Assembly (NCBI GenBank): GCA_035604215.1
Contig: DATNIW010000069.1
Location: 1-27,458, forward strand
From: UBA5070 sp035604215
Lineage (GTDB): Bacteria > Fibrobacterota > Fibrobacteria > UBA5070
Direction: 5' to 3'
DNA: 27,458 bases
Below, in pieces: positions 15,011 through 21,782 of the stretch (position 1 is its first letter; each line of letters starts with the position of its first letter). The notes beneath the pieces are model-generated. The model worked only from the letters and a program-made list of their open reading frames with translations. It did no database searches and had not been told where the DNA came from. A program made the position numbers and the translations under genes.

Positions 15011-15026
15011 CGACCAAATTAGGTCG
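15011..15026 (-). promoter_or_regulatory. TAATTT box within a CGACC/GGTCG dyad before murD
   Basis: CGACC (15011-15015) and GGTCG (15022-15026) form an inverted repeat around TAATTT (minus strand, 15016-15021). The box ends 9 nt before the murD-like ATG. It could be a -10 element of a near-leaderless mRNA, perhaps inside an operator, or a small hairpin. Confidence 0.3.
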
Positions 15027-15040
15027 GCGGCCGGTGCCGG

Positions 15041-15700
15041 TCACAGGAGCGTCGCCAGCACCATCTCCATCGATCGGCGACCGGTTCCGGACATGTCCTG
15101 GGGATGCAGCGCGACCCGCACCCCGAACGGGGACAGGATCCGTTTCTGCATGGGGAGCGTCCGATCCCAGAGGGTCGCGATCGGACCGTCCCCGCCCCAG
15201 GTGGAGAGAGCCGGCGACCATTCCGTGGCGCCCGGCCGGGCCACCCCGAGGCGGAGATCCACCTGCCGGAATCCGAGCTTGAACAGGGCGGGCAGCGATC
15301 CGCGCGGCAGATTCCAGCTGGGCGGACAGAATCCGACGGGTTCGGGAAGGCCCGCGTCCTCCCAGTCGAGCAGCGCCCTGCGCGCCCGGTCCGCGACACG
15401 CACCGGATCCATCCCGGAAAATTCCGCCTCCCCCCCCCGGTCGCCCCGGTGCGTCCAGCCGTGGACCCAGAGGGGATGGCCCGCCGCGTGCATCTCCAGG
15501 AGGCGTTCGACGAATTCCCTGGGGAGTCCGGCGCCCTTTTCCGAAGGTCCTCCTTCGTGGCGGGGGATCACGAACAGGTCCAGCGGGGGAAGGCCCAGGC
15601 TGGAGCAGAGATCCATCCACTCGACGCAGGCGTCCCAGGTGTAGGGGGAGACGTCGTGCAACCGGATCCGGATGGACTCCCTCGCGTACTTTTCCTCCAT
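15041..15700 (-). CDS. DUF2334/polysaccharide-deacetylase-like protein
   Basis: A 219-residue protein resembling the DUF2334 branch of the NodB carbohydrate-deacetylase fold. Visible motifs are IRLHDVSPYT (Asp16, the metal/base Asp), LDLFVIPRHEGG, LWVHGWTHRG (His80 and His84, the metal-binding H-x3-H pair), VGFCPPSWN and VALHPQDM near the end (His199). No signal peptide or membrane segment is seen, so it is probably cytoplasmic. The substrate is unknown; a sugar or N-acetyl group is the family guess. The ATG at 15700 is chosen; a TTG at 15709 is in frame. Its start codon overlaps that of the divergent phosphatase gene in a shared CATG. A run of nine G (coding strand, 15430-15438) lies in the DRGGE codons. 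It is 34 bp upstream of the murD-like gene and may be co-transcribed with it. Confidence 0.8.
   Translation of the reverse strand: MEEKYARESIRIRLHDVSPYTWDACVEWMDLCSSLGLPPLDLFVIPRHEGGPSEKGAGLPREFVERLLEMHAAGHPLWVHGWTHRGDRGGEAEFSGMDPVRVADRARRALLDWEDAGLPEPVGFCPPSWNLPRGSLPALFKLGFRQVDLRLGVARPGATEWSPALSTWGGDGPIATLWDRTLPMQKRILSPFGVRVALHPQDMSGTGRRSMEMVLATLL
15687..15692 (+). promoter_or_regulatory. Candidate -10 box (TACTTT) for the phosphatase gene
   Basis: TACTTTT ends 5-6 nt before the ATG at 15699, with TCCTCC between and no AGGAGG-like ribosome binding site. If it is the -10, the mRNA would be leaderless. It lies inside the 5' end of the divergent deacetylase-like gene. Confidence 0.35.
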
Positions 15701-16433
15701 GCCATCCAACCTAGCATCCCCCGTTTCCAGCGGCCGCCGTTATCGATTGATCGTCTACGATCTGGACGGGACGCTGTTCGAAACCATTCCCGACCTGCGC
15801 ACGGCGGCGAACCTGGCATTCCAGGAGCGGGGTCTCCAGGGGGTCTCCCTCGACGCGGTGCGCGGTGCGATCGGGGACGGGGCCCGGGTCCTGGTCGAGC
15901 GGCTTTGCCCTCCGGGAACGCCACCCCGGGAGATGGAGGCGATCCTCGACAGCTTCCGAACCCACTACCTGCGGGTCTGTCTGGACCAGACCACCCTGCG
16001 CGACGGAGCGCTCGATTTCGTGCGTCGCCGGGCCACGGCACCTTGGAGACTGCAGGCCATCCTCACCAACAAGCCCCAGGACCCCACGGATCTGCTGGTG
16101 CGACACCACGGATTGCGGGACTGGATCGGAAGATCGGTGGGGGGAGACACGGACTTGGGCCGCAAGCCCGATCCGTCCGGACTCGAGAGCCTGATGGCCT
16201 GGGCGGGAACGGATCGGGAATCGACCCTGCTCGTCGGCGACGGTCCGGCGGACCTGGCCGTCGCCCGGGCGGCGGGCGTCGACGCCATCCGACTGGACGG
16301 GGGTTACGGTCGGCCGGACGAACTCGACCGGTTCCCCTGGGCGTGGCGGGCCGGGAGCTTCGCGAAATTGGAGGAGCTTTGGACGCGGGTCGAGCCGGGA
16401 GCCGAGGTCGGACTCCCGCTCGCGGCCGCTTGA
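15699..16433 (+). CDS. HAD-family phosphatase, phosphoglycolate phosphatase-like
   Basis: A 244-residue cytoplasmic HAD hydrolase, subfamily IA with an alpha-helical cap (Gph/PGP type), likely to dephosphorylate 2-phosphoglycolate or a similar small phosphate ester. Motif I is LIVYDLDGTLF (nucleophile Asp21, acid/base Asp23), motif II is ILTNKP (Thr and Asn), motif III is the Lys in GRKPDP, and motif IV is VGDGPADLAVARAAG. The cap starts FETIPDLRTAANLAF, common in Gph. Three upstream starts compete: ATG 15672, ATG 15699 and a TTG just before IVYDLDG. I prefer 15699 because a TACTTT box lies just upstream and the start then abuts the divergent gene. The tail after residue 210 is poorly conserved. 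Substrate is inferred from family likeness only. Confidence 0.85.
   Translation: MPSNLASPVSSGRRYRLIVYDLDGTLFETIPDLRTAANLAFQERGLQGVSLDAVRGAIGDGARVLVERLCPPGTPPREMEAILDSFRTHYLRVCLDQTTLRDGALDFVRRRATAPWRLQAILTNKPQDPTDLLVRHHGLRDWIGRSVGGDTDLGRKPDPSGLESLMAWAGTDRESTLLVGDGPADLAVARAAGVDAIRLDGGYGRPDELDRFPWAWRAGSFAKLEELWTRVEPGAEVGLPLAAA
15708..15713 (-). promoter_or_regulatory. Candidate -10 box (TAGGTT) for the deacetylase-like gene
   Basis: TAGGTTGG on the minus strand, 7 nt before the ATG at 15700. It mirrors the TACTTT box of the opposite gene; each box lies within the first codons of the other gene. Confidence 0.3.
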
Positions 16434-16436
16434 CAT

Positions 16437-16442
16437 TAGATT
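16437..16442 (+). promoter_or_regulatory. Candidate -10 box (TAGATT) for the H1-like/zinc-ribbon gene
   Basis: TAGATTTAG lies 9 nt before the ATG at 16452 in an 18-bp intergenic gap. A TTGACA (16430-16435) is present but abuts the box and is not at -35 spacing. No ribosome binding site is visible. Confidence 0.3.
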
Positions 16443-16451
16443 TAGCCGCCA

Positions 16452-17495
16452 ATGGCGTCCAAGTCCAAATCCAAGGGCTCCCCCAAAAAGGTTGCAGCGG
16501 CGTCCAAGCCGTCCAAGCCATCCAAGGCCAAGGCGTCTGCCGCGAAGCCCAAGCCGAAGCCGGCCGCGGCCAAGAAGGCGCCCTCCAAGCAGAAACCGAA
16601 GATCCTCCCGAAAAAGCCCGCGACGAAGGTGGGCAAAAAAGCTCGGGTAGCGATCAAGTCTCCGGGGAAATCCGGCAAGCTTCCGGTTTCCAAAGCCAAG
16701 ATTTCCTCGGGCAAGGCGAAAGTCGCAGCCAAATCCCCCAAGAAAGGGATCCCCATCAAGTCCACCAAGGCGTCGAAGCCCGTTCCGGCAAGGTCGAAAG
16801 CCAAGACCCCCGTGAAGTCCGCGGCGAAGTCCGCACCCAAGCCCCTCCCGAAGAAATCGGCTGTCGCCGCGAAATCCGCCGCATCCGCCAGGAAAGCACC
16901 CGCCAAGGCGCCCCCCACCCGAGTCGTGGTTTCCAAGAAGGGAACCGCACTCAAGGCGCCGACCCCTGCGGCCAAACCTCTGGTGCTGCCCACCAAGAAG
17001 GTCGCGCCCAAGCCGGCCGCCAAGCCGGTCAAGCCCGTTCTGGTCGTTCCGCCTCCTGCCGGGGTCAAATCGGCGAAGGTGCCGTCCCAACCGGAGAAGG
17101 AATCCCGCAGGTCCAAGCCGGACCTGTTCGTGGGACCGTTCTTCCAGGAAGTTCCCGTCGGCTCCGCCGCGGTGCGGAAAAGCCGGGTTCCCCAAGCTCC
17201 GGCCGTGCCGCTGCGCAAACCGAAGGGCGAGGAGAGCCACGACGAACTGATCGCGCGGATCGAGAAGGAATTGCTGACGGTGCGGATGGCGGGGAAGAAG
17301 ATCCACCGGGTGCAGGTCTGCACCAAGTGCTGCATCAATCCCGTGGACCCGAGCTTCATGGTGGATCGCGATACGGGCTACTGCACCGAATGCGCGTTGG
17401 TCCTCGGTCTGGGACACACTCGCGAGGCGCGGCAGCAGAACTTCCACCCCAGTCTCATGAAGTCCGAAAACGCGGAGCTTCCCGAACCGACCTGA
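16452..17495 (+). CDS. Histone H1-like Lys/Ala/Pro-rich protein with C-terminal zinc-ribbon-like domain
   Basis: A 347-residue two-part protein. Residues 1 to about 220 are low-complexity, very rich in Lys, Ala, Pro and Ser, with many KPxKP, AAK and SKAK units (for example SKPSKPSKAKASAAKPKPKP). This resembles the tail of eukaryotic histone H1 and bacterial H1-like proteins that coat DNA. From about 220 to 280 is a normal-composition linker with helix DELIARIEKELLTVRMAG. The end carries VCTKCCINP (Cys290, Cys293, Cys294) and GYCTECALVLG (Cys311, Cys314), a CxxC-x17-CxxC arrangement like a zinc ribbon, remotely recalling DksA/TraR but without their coiled coil. It probably binds nucleic acid or ribosomes; function is unknown. 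Codon use looks like its neighbours, so no sign of transfer. Confidence 0.8.
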   Translation: MASKSKSKGSPKKVAAASKPSKPSKAKASAAKPKPKPAAAKKAPSKQKPKILPKKPATKVGKKARVAIKSPGKSGKLPVSKAKISSGKAKVAAKSPKKGIPIKSTKASKPVPARSKAKTPVKSAAKSAPKPLPKKSAVAAKSAASARKAPAKAPPTRVVVSKKGTALKAPTPAAKPLVLPTKKVAPKPAAKPVKPVLVVPPPAGVKSAKVPSQPEKESRRSKPDLFVGPFFQEVPVGSAAVRKSRVPQAPAVPLRKPKGEESHDELIARIEKELLTVRMAGKKIHRVQVCTKCCINPVDPSFMVDRDTGYCTECALVLGLGHTREARQQNFHPSLMKSENAELPEPT

Positions 17496-17575
17496 CGCCG
17501 AAGGTTTCCAGGCCTCCATTCCCGGCGGCAGGAGGTCGAACCGCGTCGCCGATCCACATCCGATCCGAGGCCAAG

Positions 17576-18097
17576 ATGTCCCAGAGCGAGCTCCCCCGCA
17601 CCTTCCGCCAGTTGTTGGCCGCCCTCCCGGCGGATTTCCGACGCACGGTGCTGGAAACCCTGCTGACCGACAAGGAGGCCAGGCCCGCGGCCCAGGAGGC
17701 CCTGCGCATCGTGGCGGGACTCCGCAAGATGCGCGCCCAGACGCTCTCCCAGCTCGGTCGCACCGAACGGGTTCAGATCGTCTTGTCCGCCCTTGGCCAA
17801 CCGGCGCTGGAAAATTCCGCCATGCAAGCGCTCCAAGTCTGGTTCCTGCGCCAGGGGCGTCCGATCATGGCCCAGCTCCTGGACTCCTGGAAGGTGTCCC
17901 ACACCGACGGTGAGCTTTCCGACGACGCCGTGTTCCCGCCCCTGACCTCCGACCAGGTCGTGGAATCTTCGCGGGAGGCCGCGAAGACGCATGCGAGGGA
18001 GGCCGTGGCCGCCTACCTGGGCTACAACCACATCGCCCCGCCCACTCCCGCCTGGGAAGGCGTGTTCGAGGCGGCGCTTCGGGAACAGCTGGCCTAG
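17576..18097 (+). CDS. Hypothetical helical protein (173 aa)
   Basis: Not recognised. The product starts MSQSELPRTFRQLLAALP and is largely predicted helix, with short helices such as FRRTVLETLLTDKEARPAAQEAL and a later SSREAAKTHAREAVAAYLGY. There are no Cys residues, signal peptide or membrane segments, so it is probably a soluble cytoplasmic protein. CGAGG lies about 6-8 nt before the ATG. It follows the H1-like gene by 80 bp on the same strand and precedes flgH by 162 bp, with a hairpin just after its stop. Its location between a DNA-binding-type protein and flagellar genes does not define a role. Confidence 0.65.
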   Translation: MSQSELPRTFRQLLAALPADFRRTVLETLLTDKEARPAAQEALRIVAGLRKMRAQTLSQLGRTERVQIVLSALGQPALENSAMQALQVWFLRQGRPIMAQLLDSWKVSHTDGELSDDAVFPPLTSDQVVESSREAAKTHAREAVAAYLGYNHIAPPTPAWEGVFEAALREQLA

Positions 18098-18105
18098 ACC
18101 GTTCT

Positions 18106-18121
18106 GCCGGGCGGGCCCGGC
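18106..18121. other. GC hairpin after the 173-aa hypothetical gene
   Basis: GCCGGGCGGGCCCGGC, a perfect dyad beginning 9 nt after the stop codon at 18097 and followed by AAAAAA. The A run, rather than a T run, means it is not a standard intrinsic terminator in either direction. It may still limit read-through or protect the 3' end. Confidence 0.5.
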
Positions 18122-18195
18122 AAAAAAGAGCCGCTTCGGGAGGGCACCCCCCTTCCGCGACGGTCGGATGTGCACCGAACGCCTCTCCGTGACGA

Positions 18196-18212
18196 TTGGC
18201 ACGCCTTTGGAT
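18196..18212 (+). promoter_or_regulatory. Possible sigma-54-type promoter upstream of flgH
   Basis: TTGGCACG (18196-18203) is a perfect match to the sigma-54 -24 element. The -12 side, TTTGGAT, is imperfect against TTGC. It lies 48 nt upstream of the flgH ATG, in the only sizeable gap before the ring genes. Sigma-54 control is common for flagellar basal-body genes; TTGGCA could also be a sigma-70 -35 with a weak -10. Confidence 0.3.
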
Positions 18213-18259
18213 TGTGACTGGATTCGGAAACGGATTTCCACCACAGCCAGGAGGCGTAG

Positions 18260-18838
18260 ATGGATTCGATGGGATGGTTCGGAGCGGCGCTCGCGGTGAC
18301 AATATCTGTTGCCTCGGCCGAGGCGCCTCTGCCGCGCGACTTCTCGCTGACAGGCGACCGCAAGAGCCACCTGGTCGACGACGTGATCACGGTGAACGTG
18401 GGCGAGGACAACACGGCCACCAACAACGCCCAGACCAGGACCCAGAGCCAGAGCACGGGCAAGGTCGCGGTGGGCGGCAATTCGGGTCTGCTGAAGTACC
18501 TGCCCAGCGCGGGGATGGGTTCCGACCTGGAAGCGGGATTCAACGGGCAGGGGAACACGGTGCGGCAGGGATCCATGACGGCCGTGGTCAGCGCCCGGGT
18601 CATGGAAGTCCTTCCCAACGGGACCTTGCGCATCGAGGGCTCCAAGCAGGTGGTGATCAACGACGAGACCGAGGTGCTGTCGGTCTCCGGGCTGGTCCGC
18701 CCCGAGGACATCGCCGCGGACAACTCGGTGCCTTCCGGACGCGTCGCCGACGCCAAGATCTCCTACAGCGGTCGCGGCACCGATGCCAACGCCCAGCAGC
18801 CCGGGTACGTCGCCCGGTTCCTGGATTGGCTCTTCTGA
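18260..18838 (+). CDS. flgH: Flagellar L-ring protein FlgH
   Basis: Outer-membrane L-ring subunit of the flagellar basal body (192 aa). Typical FlgH features: HLVDDVITVNVGEDNTATNNAQTR near residues 37-60, the central GMGSDLEAGFNGQGNTVRQGSM region, and ARVMEVLPNGTLRIEGSKQV followed by LSVSGLVRPEDI and the C-terminal ISYSGRGTDANAQQPGYVARFLDWLF. Signal peptide: MDSMGWFGAALAVTISVASA. Unlike most FlgH, there is no lipobox and no cysteine at all, so it cannot be acylated in the usual way. AGGAGG sits 5 nt before the ATG. Two bases separate it from flgI. No flgA, flgF, flgG or flgJ is adjacent. Confidence 0.92.
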   Translation: MDSMGWFGAALAVTISVASAEAPLPRDFSLTGDRKSHLVDDVITVNVGEDNTATNNAQTRTQSQSTGKVAVGGNSGLLKYLPSAGMGSDLEAGFNGQGNTVRQGSMTAVVSARVMEVLPNGTLRIEGSKQVVINDETEVLSVSGLVRPEDIAADNSVPSGRVADAKISYSGRGTDANAQQPGYVARFLDWLF

Positions 18839-18840
18839 CC

Positions 18841-19926
18841 ATGCGACGCCTCCTGACAACGCTTGCCGTGGCCGCCTGCTCCGCCTGGGCGCAGGTCCGG
18901 GTGAAGGACGTCGCCGACGTGCAAGGCGTCTCGGTGCAGCGCCTGGTCGGCTACGGCCTGGTGATGGGTCTGTCCGGGACGGGAGACAGCCCCAACTCGG
19001 CCGCGACCACCCAGTCGACGGCGAACCTGCTTCGCAACATGGGCCTGGAGGTGGATCCCACCCAGCTGCGGCTGCGCAACGTGGCGTCGGTGATCCTGAC
19101 CGCCGATCTCCCGGCCTTCGCCAAGCCCGGCCAGCGGATCGACGTGCAGGCCAGCTCCCTGGGCGATGCGCGCTCCCTGACCGGAGGAGTGCTCCTCATG
19201 GCTCCCCTGAAGGGCGCCGACGGCGAGATCTACGCCCTGGCGCAGGGTTCCGTGGGCACCGGCGGGGCCGTCAGCCAGAATTTTTCGGGGGCCTCCCTCC
19301 AGCAGAACCACGGCTCCTCCGGGATCCTTCCCCGCGGCGGCATCGTGCAACGCGAGAACGTGGCCTCCCGGCTGGACGACGGTCCCTTGCGCCTGACCTT
19401 GCGCGATCCCGACTTCAGCTCCGCCGAGGCGCTGGCCCAGGCCATCGACAAGCAGTTCGGAGCCGGATCGGCGTTGGCCGAAGACGCCGCCACCGTGAAG
19501 TTCCTGGGCAAGGACCCGGAGGGGGGTCGGACAGAACTCGTCGCGCAGATCGAGAATCTCCGCTTCGAACCGAGCCGGACGGCCCGGGTCGTGGTCAACG
19601 AGCGGACCGGCACCATCGTCGCCGGATCGGACGTGCGGATCGCCGAGGTCGCGGTCACCCAGGGGAGCCTCACCATCCGCGTGGACCCCAACTGGCAGGT
19701 CAGCCAGCCCGCCGCCTTCTCGAAGGGAACCACCCAGGTCGTGGCCAACCCGAAGATCCAGGCGACCGAACCCAAATCCCAGATGCAGGTCCTGCCGGCC
19801 AACACCAGCGTCGGCGACCTCGCCAGAACCCTCAATTCCCTGGGGGCGACGCCGCGCGATCTCGTGGCGATCCTCCAGGCCATCCAGAAGTCCGGTGCCC
19901 TCCAGGCGGAACTCGTCCTGATGTGA
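18841..19926 (+). CDS. flgI: Flagellar P-ring protein FlgI
   Basis: Periplasmic P-ring subunit (361 aa) that surrounds the flagellar rod in the peptidoglycan layer. The signal peptide is MRRLLTTLAVAACSAWA. The family's opening follows directly: VRVKDVADVQGVSVQRLVGYG, then LVMGLSGTGDSPNSAATTQS. Other hallmarks are NVASVILTADLPAFAKPGQRIDV, SLGDARSLTGGVLLMAPLKG and ARVVVNERTGTIVAGSDVRI. The C-terminus ANTSVGDLARTLNSLGATPRDLVAILQAIQKSGALQAELVLM is the classic FlgI ending. Length is normal. It starts 2 bp after the flgH stop, so the pair is an operon. Flagellin follows after a 181-bp gap with two hairpins. Confidence 0.95.
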   Translation: MRRLLTTLAVAACSAWAQVRVKDVADVQGVSVQRLVGYGLVMGLSGTGDSPNSAATTQSTANLLRNMGLEVDPTQLRLRNVASVILTADLPAFAKPGQRIDVQASSLGDARSLTGGVLLMAPLKGADGEIYALAQGSVGTGGAVSQNFSGASLQQNHGSSGILPRGGIVQRENVASRLDDGPLRLTLRDPDFSSAEALAQAIDKQFGAGSALAEDAATVKFLGKDPEGGRTELVAQIENLRFEPSRTARVVVNERTGTIVAGSDVRIAEVAVTQGSLTIRVDPNWQVSQPAAFSKGTTQVVANPKIQATEPKSQMQVLPANTSVGDLARTLNSLGATPRDLVAILQAIQKSGALQAELVLM

Positions 19927-19972
19927 GCACCCCATGAATTTCCGGCAAACAACCCAATCGAGAAAGACACCA

Positions 19973-20007
19973 GACCACGGGGCGTGGTCGAACCGGGACA
20001 TTCCCGG
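19973..20007 (+). promoter_or_regulatory. Two tandem hairpins between flgI and flagellin
   Basis: GACCACG-GGG-CGTGGTC (19973-19989) is a perfect 7-bp stem with a 3-nt loop. CCGGGA-CAT-TCCCGG (19993-20007) is a perfect 6-bp stem with a 3-nt loop, 3 bases later. Neither has a following T run. They may terminate or process the flgHI transcript, or form the structured leader of the flagellin mRNA. No TA-containing -10-like hexamer or sigma-28 site is visible anywhere in 19927-20107. Confidence 0.5.
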
Positions 20008-20107
20008 GCCGCCGGAAACGACGACCAGCCCCAATCTCCGGATCGAGCAGCGGCAGGGAAGCCGTTCCGGCCGGTTCCAACGAACCTGAACAGGGAGGAT
20101 TCCCACC

Positions 20108-20917
20108 ATGCGCATCTACAACAACGTCAACGCGATCGCGATCCAGAACGCTCTCGACAACACCAACGTCGAGATGTCCAAGTCCCTGGAGAGGCTCTCC
20201 ACCGGCCTTCGGATCAACCAGGCGGCCGACGACCCCGCCGGACTCTCGGTTTCGCAGGGTCTGCAGACGCAGATCCGCGGAAGCCAGATGGCCCAGCGCA
20301 ACGCCAACGACGGCCTGGCCATGCTGCAGATCGCCGAAGGCGGAACCCAGCAGATCACGGCCAACCTGCAGCAGATGCGGGAACTGGCCATCCAGGCGTC
20401 CAACGGCACCTACGCCAACACGGACCGCATGTACATCAACGAGGAGTACACCGCCCTCGCCTCGGAAATCACGCGGATCGCGCTTTCCACCACCTACAAC
20501 GGGATCCCGCTGCTTTCCTCGACATCCACGATGTCCTTCCAGATCAGCGCCGCCGCTTCCGGGAACAGCTCCACGATCACCTTCACCGGCATCAACCTCT
20601 CCACCGGCCTCACCTTCGGGGGGGTCTCTCTCCAGTCTTCCGCCCAGATCGCCATCGGCCAGATCGACAGCATCCTGACCTCGGTGCTCTCCATGCGGGC
20701 CCAGGTGGGCGCGATCATGAACCGGCTGGAGGCCACGGTCACCAACCTCGGGACCATGGTTTCCAACTATTCGTCGGCATCGAGCCAGATCACCGACACC
20801 AACTTCGCCACGGAAACCACGAACTTCACGCGCGACCAGATCCTGACCCAATCCGCGACGTCCATGCTCGCCCAGGCCAACCAGCTGCCCAACAACGTGC
20901 TGTCGCTGCTCAAGTAA
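20108..20917 (+). CDS. Flagellin (filament protein)
   Basis: Flagellar filament subunit, 269 aa, exported by the flagellar secretion system. N-terminal D0/D1: MRIYNNVNAIAIQNALDNTN, then the conserved LERLSTGLRINQAADDPAGLSVSQGLQTQIRG and NANDGLAMLQIAEGG. C-terminal D1/D0: RAQVGAIMNRLEATVTNL, ASSQITDTNFATETTNFTRDQIL and ATSMLAQANQLPNNVLSLLK. The middle is short (about 120 residues after QASNGTYANTD), Ser/Thr-rich and beta-like, so it is a minimal flagellin without large D2/D3 domains. AGGGAGGA lies 9-13 nt before the ATG; overlap of a GGA motif with the ribosome binding site would suit CsrA-type control (inference). A strong terminator follows. No fliS, fliD, fliW or csrA is nearby. Confidence 0.95.
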   Translation: MRIYNNVNAIAIQNALDNTNVEMSKSLERLSTGLRINQAADDPAGLSVSQGLQTQIRGSQMAQRNANDGLAMLQIAEGGTQQITANLQQMRELAIQASNGTYANTDRMYINEEYTALASEITRIALSTTYNGIPLLSSTSTMSFQISAAASGNSSTITFTGINLSTGLTFGGVSLQSSAQIAIGQIDSILTSVLSMRAQVGAIMNRLEATVTNLGTMVSNYSSASSQITDTNFATETTNFTRDQILTQSATSMLAQANQLPNNVLSLLK

Positions 20918-20966
20918 GCGCAGTCGGACCGGGCTCTCTCCACCCTTGGCCGGTTCGGCTCCCTCC

Positions 20967-20999
20967 GCCCCTCCCGGGTTTACCCGGGGTGGGGCTTTT
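20967..20999 (+). terminator. Rho-independent terminator after flagellin
   Basis: GCCCCTCCCGGG-TTTA-CCCGGGGTGGGGC followed by TTTT. The stem is about 12 bp with one G-T wobble and one bulge, 50 bp after the flagellin stop. This is the clearest intrinsic terminator in the window and fits a highly expressed filament gene. Confidence 0.85.
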
Positions 21000-21040
21000 C
21001 CCGTTCCGGCGTCGCCACGGCCCACCTTTGGGCGGGGGAG

Positions 21041-21046
21041 TACTTT
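21041..21046 (+). promoter_or_regulatory. Candidate -10 box (TACTTTTG) for the lipoprotein-queF-serC operon
   Basis: TACTTTTG ends 14-16 nt before the ATG at 21063, with GGAG between it and the start. It matches the TAnnTTTG pattern known at -7 in Bacteroidetes, but no TTTG sits at the -33 spacing. It lies directly after the flagellin terminator, where a new promoter is expected. Confidence 0.4.
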
Positions 21047-21062
21047 TGCTTTCCGGAGCCCA

Positions 21063-21782
21063 ATGCGAAATCCTTACCGACACCGCCGATCCGGCTCGAG
21101 GTCGCATCGCCTCGCCGGGATCGCGATGGCCTGCCTGGCCTTGGCCGGGTGCGACCTGCGCACGCCGCGCTCCCCGCGCGAGGTCCGGGGCGGTCTGGAC
21201 CTCTCCGACCTGGACGAGGGTCCCGAGGATTGGGCCGACAGGCAGGTGGACCGCGGTCGGATTCCCGATCTGGACACCATCCGGATCGGAGATTCCCTGG
21301 AACTCCTGGTCCGCGCTCGAGGAGGCGAAGCCAGCCAGTGGCGCCACAAGATCCGATGGCCCGCGGACGACTATCCCATCCTCACCTGGAGCTGGTCCCC
21401 CAGCCGTCGCGTCGACAGCTCCCACTTCACCCGCCGTTCCGCGCCCGCCGCGGTGATGGCGGTGGACGTCACCCTCGCCTCGACCTTCGGCATCCACAAG
21501 ACCCTCCGGTACATCTGGAGCGCCCGCCGCGATCGCGGCAGGGAATATCTGGGCGACGGTTGGCACCCCAAGGTCGTGGTCCTTCGCGACGCCAGGGACA
21601 GCCTGGCCCCCCGGACGGAGCGGGTGGACGTCTGGGCCGATTTCGCCCACCTGTGGGGCTTCCAGCCGCGCCACCAGGCGCTTTCCATCGCCGTGGCCGT
21701 GCACGACCCGGACCCGGATCGCACCCTGGTGGGGCGGTTCGGCACCATCATCGCCCACCCGGGCAAGGATTCCACCCCATGA
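21063..21782 (+). CDS. Lipoprotein, DUF3047-like
   Basis: A 239-residue predicted lipoprotein. The signal is MRNPYRHRRSGSRSHRLAGI followed by AMACLALAGC with lipobox LAGC (about residues 26-29). The body shows DYPILTWSWSPSR, IHKTLRYIWSARRDRG, WHPKVVVLRDA and ADFAHLWGFQPRHQALSIAVAVHDPD. The pattern (W-x-W core, 'YIW' segment, 'vvLr', 'aDf..lwG..p..' and a final 'D.D') resembles DUF3047, whose role is unknown. This assignment is from memory and is moderate. A TACTTTTG box and GGAG precede the ATG. The stop overlaps the queF start by ATGA (21779-21782), so the two are translationally coupled, although nothing suggests a role in queuosine synthesis. Confidence 0.75.
   Translation: MRNPYRHRRSGSRSHRLAGIAMACLALAGCDLRTPRSPREVRGGLDLSDLDEGPEDWADRQVDRGRIPDLDTIRIGDSLELLVRARGGEASQWRHKIRWPADDYPILTWSWSPSRRVDSSHFTRRSAPAAVMAVDVTLASTFGIHKTLRYIWSARRDRGREYLGDGWHPKVVVLRDARDSLAPRTERVDVWADFAHLWGFQPRHQALSIAVAVHDPDPDRTLVGRFGTIIAHPGKDSTP

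Noticed and set aside
15711..17519. Minus-strand 602-codon frame with Gly/Leu/Arg-rich repeats
   Set aside because: It is the complement of the Lys/Ala/Pro-rich tail of the H1-like gene; the apparent repeats mirror the AAG/GCC codons of that tail.
18106..18121. Intrinsic terminator
   Set aside because: The stem is good, but it is followed by A6 on the plus strand and preceded by T6 on the minus strand, the wrong polarity for both. Kept only as a hairpin.
19934..20089. Short ORF (51 aa, MNFRQTTQSRK...) between flgI and flagellin
   Set aside because: No convincing ribosome binding site, composition is like random GC-rich DNA, and it covers the two hairpins. Could be a leader peptide, but unsupported.
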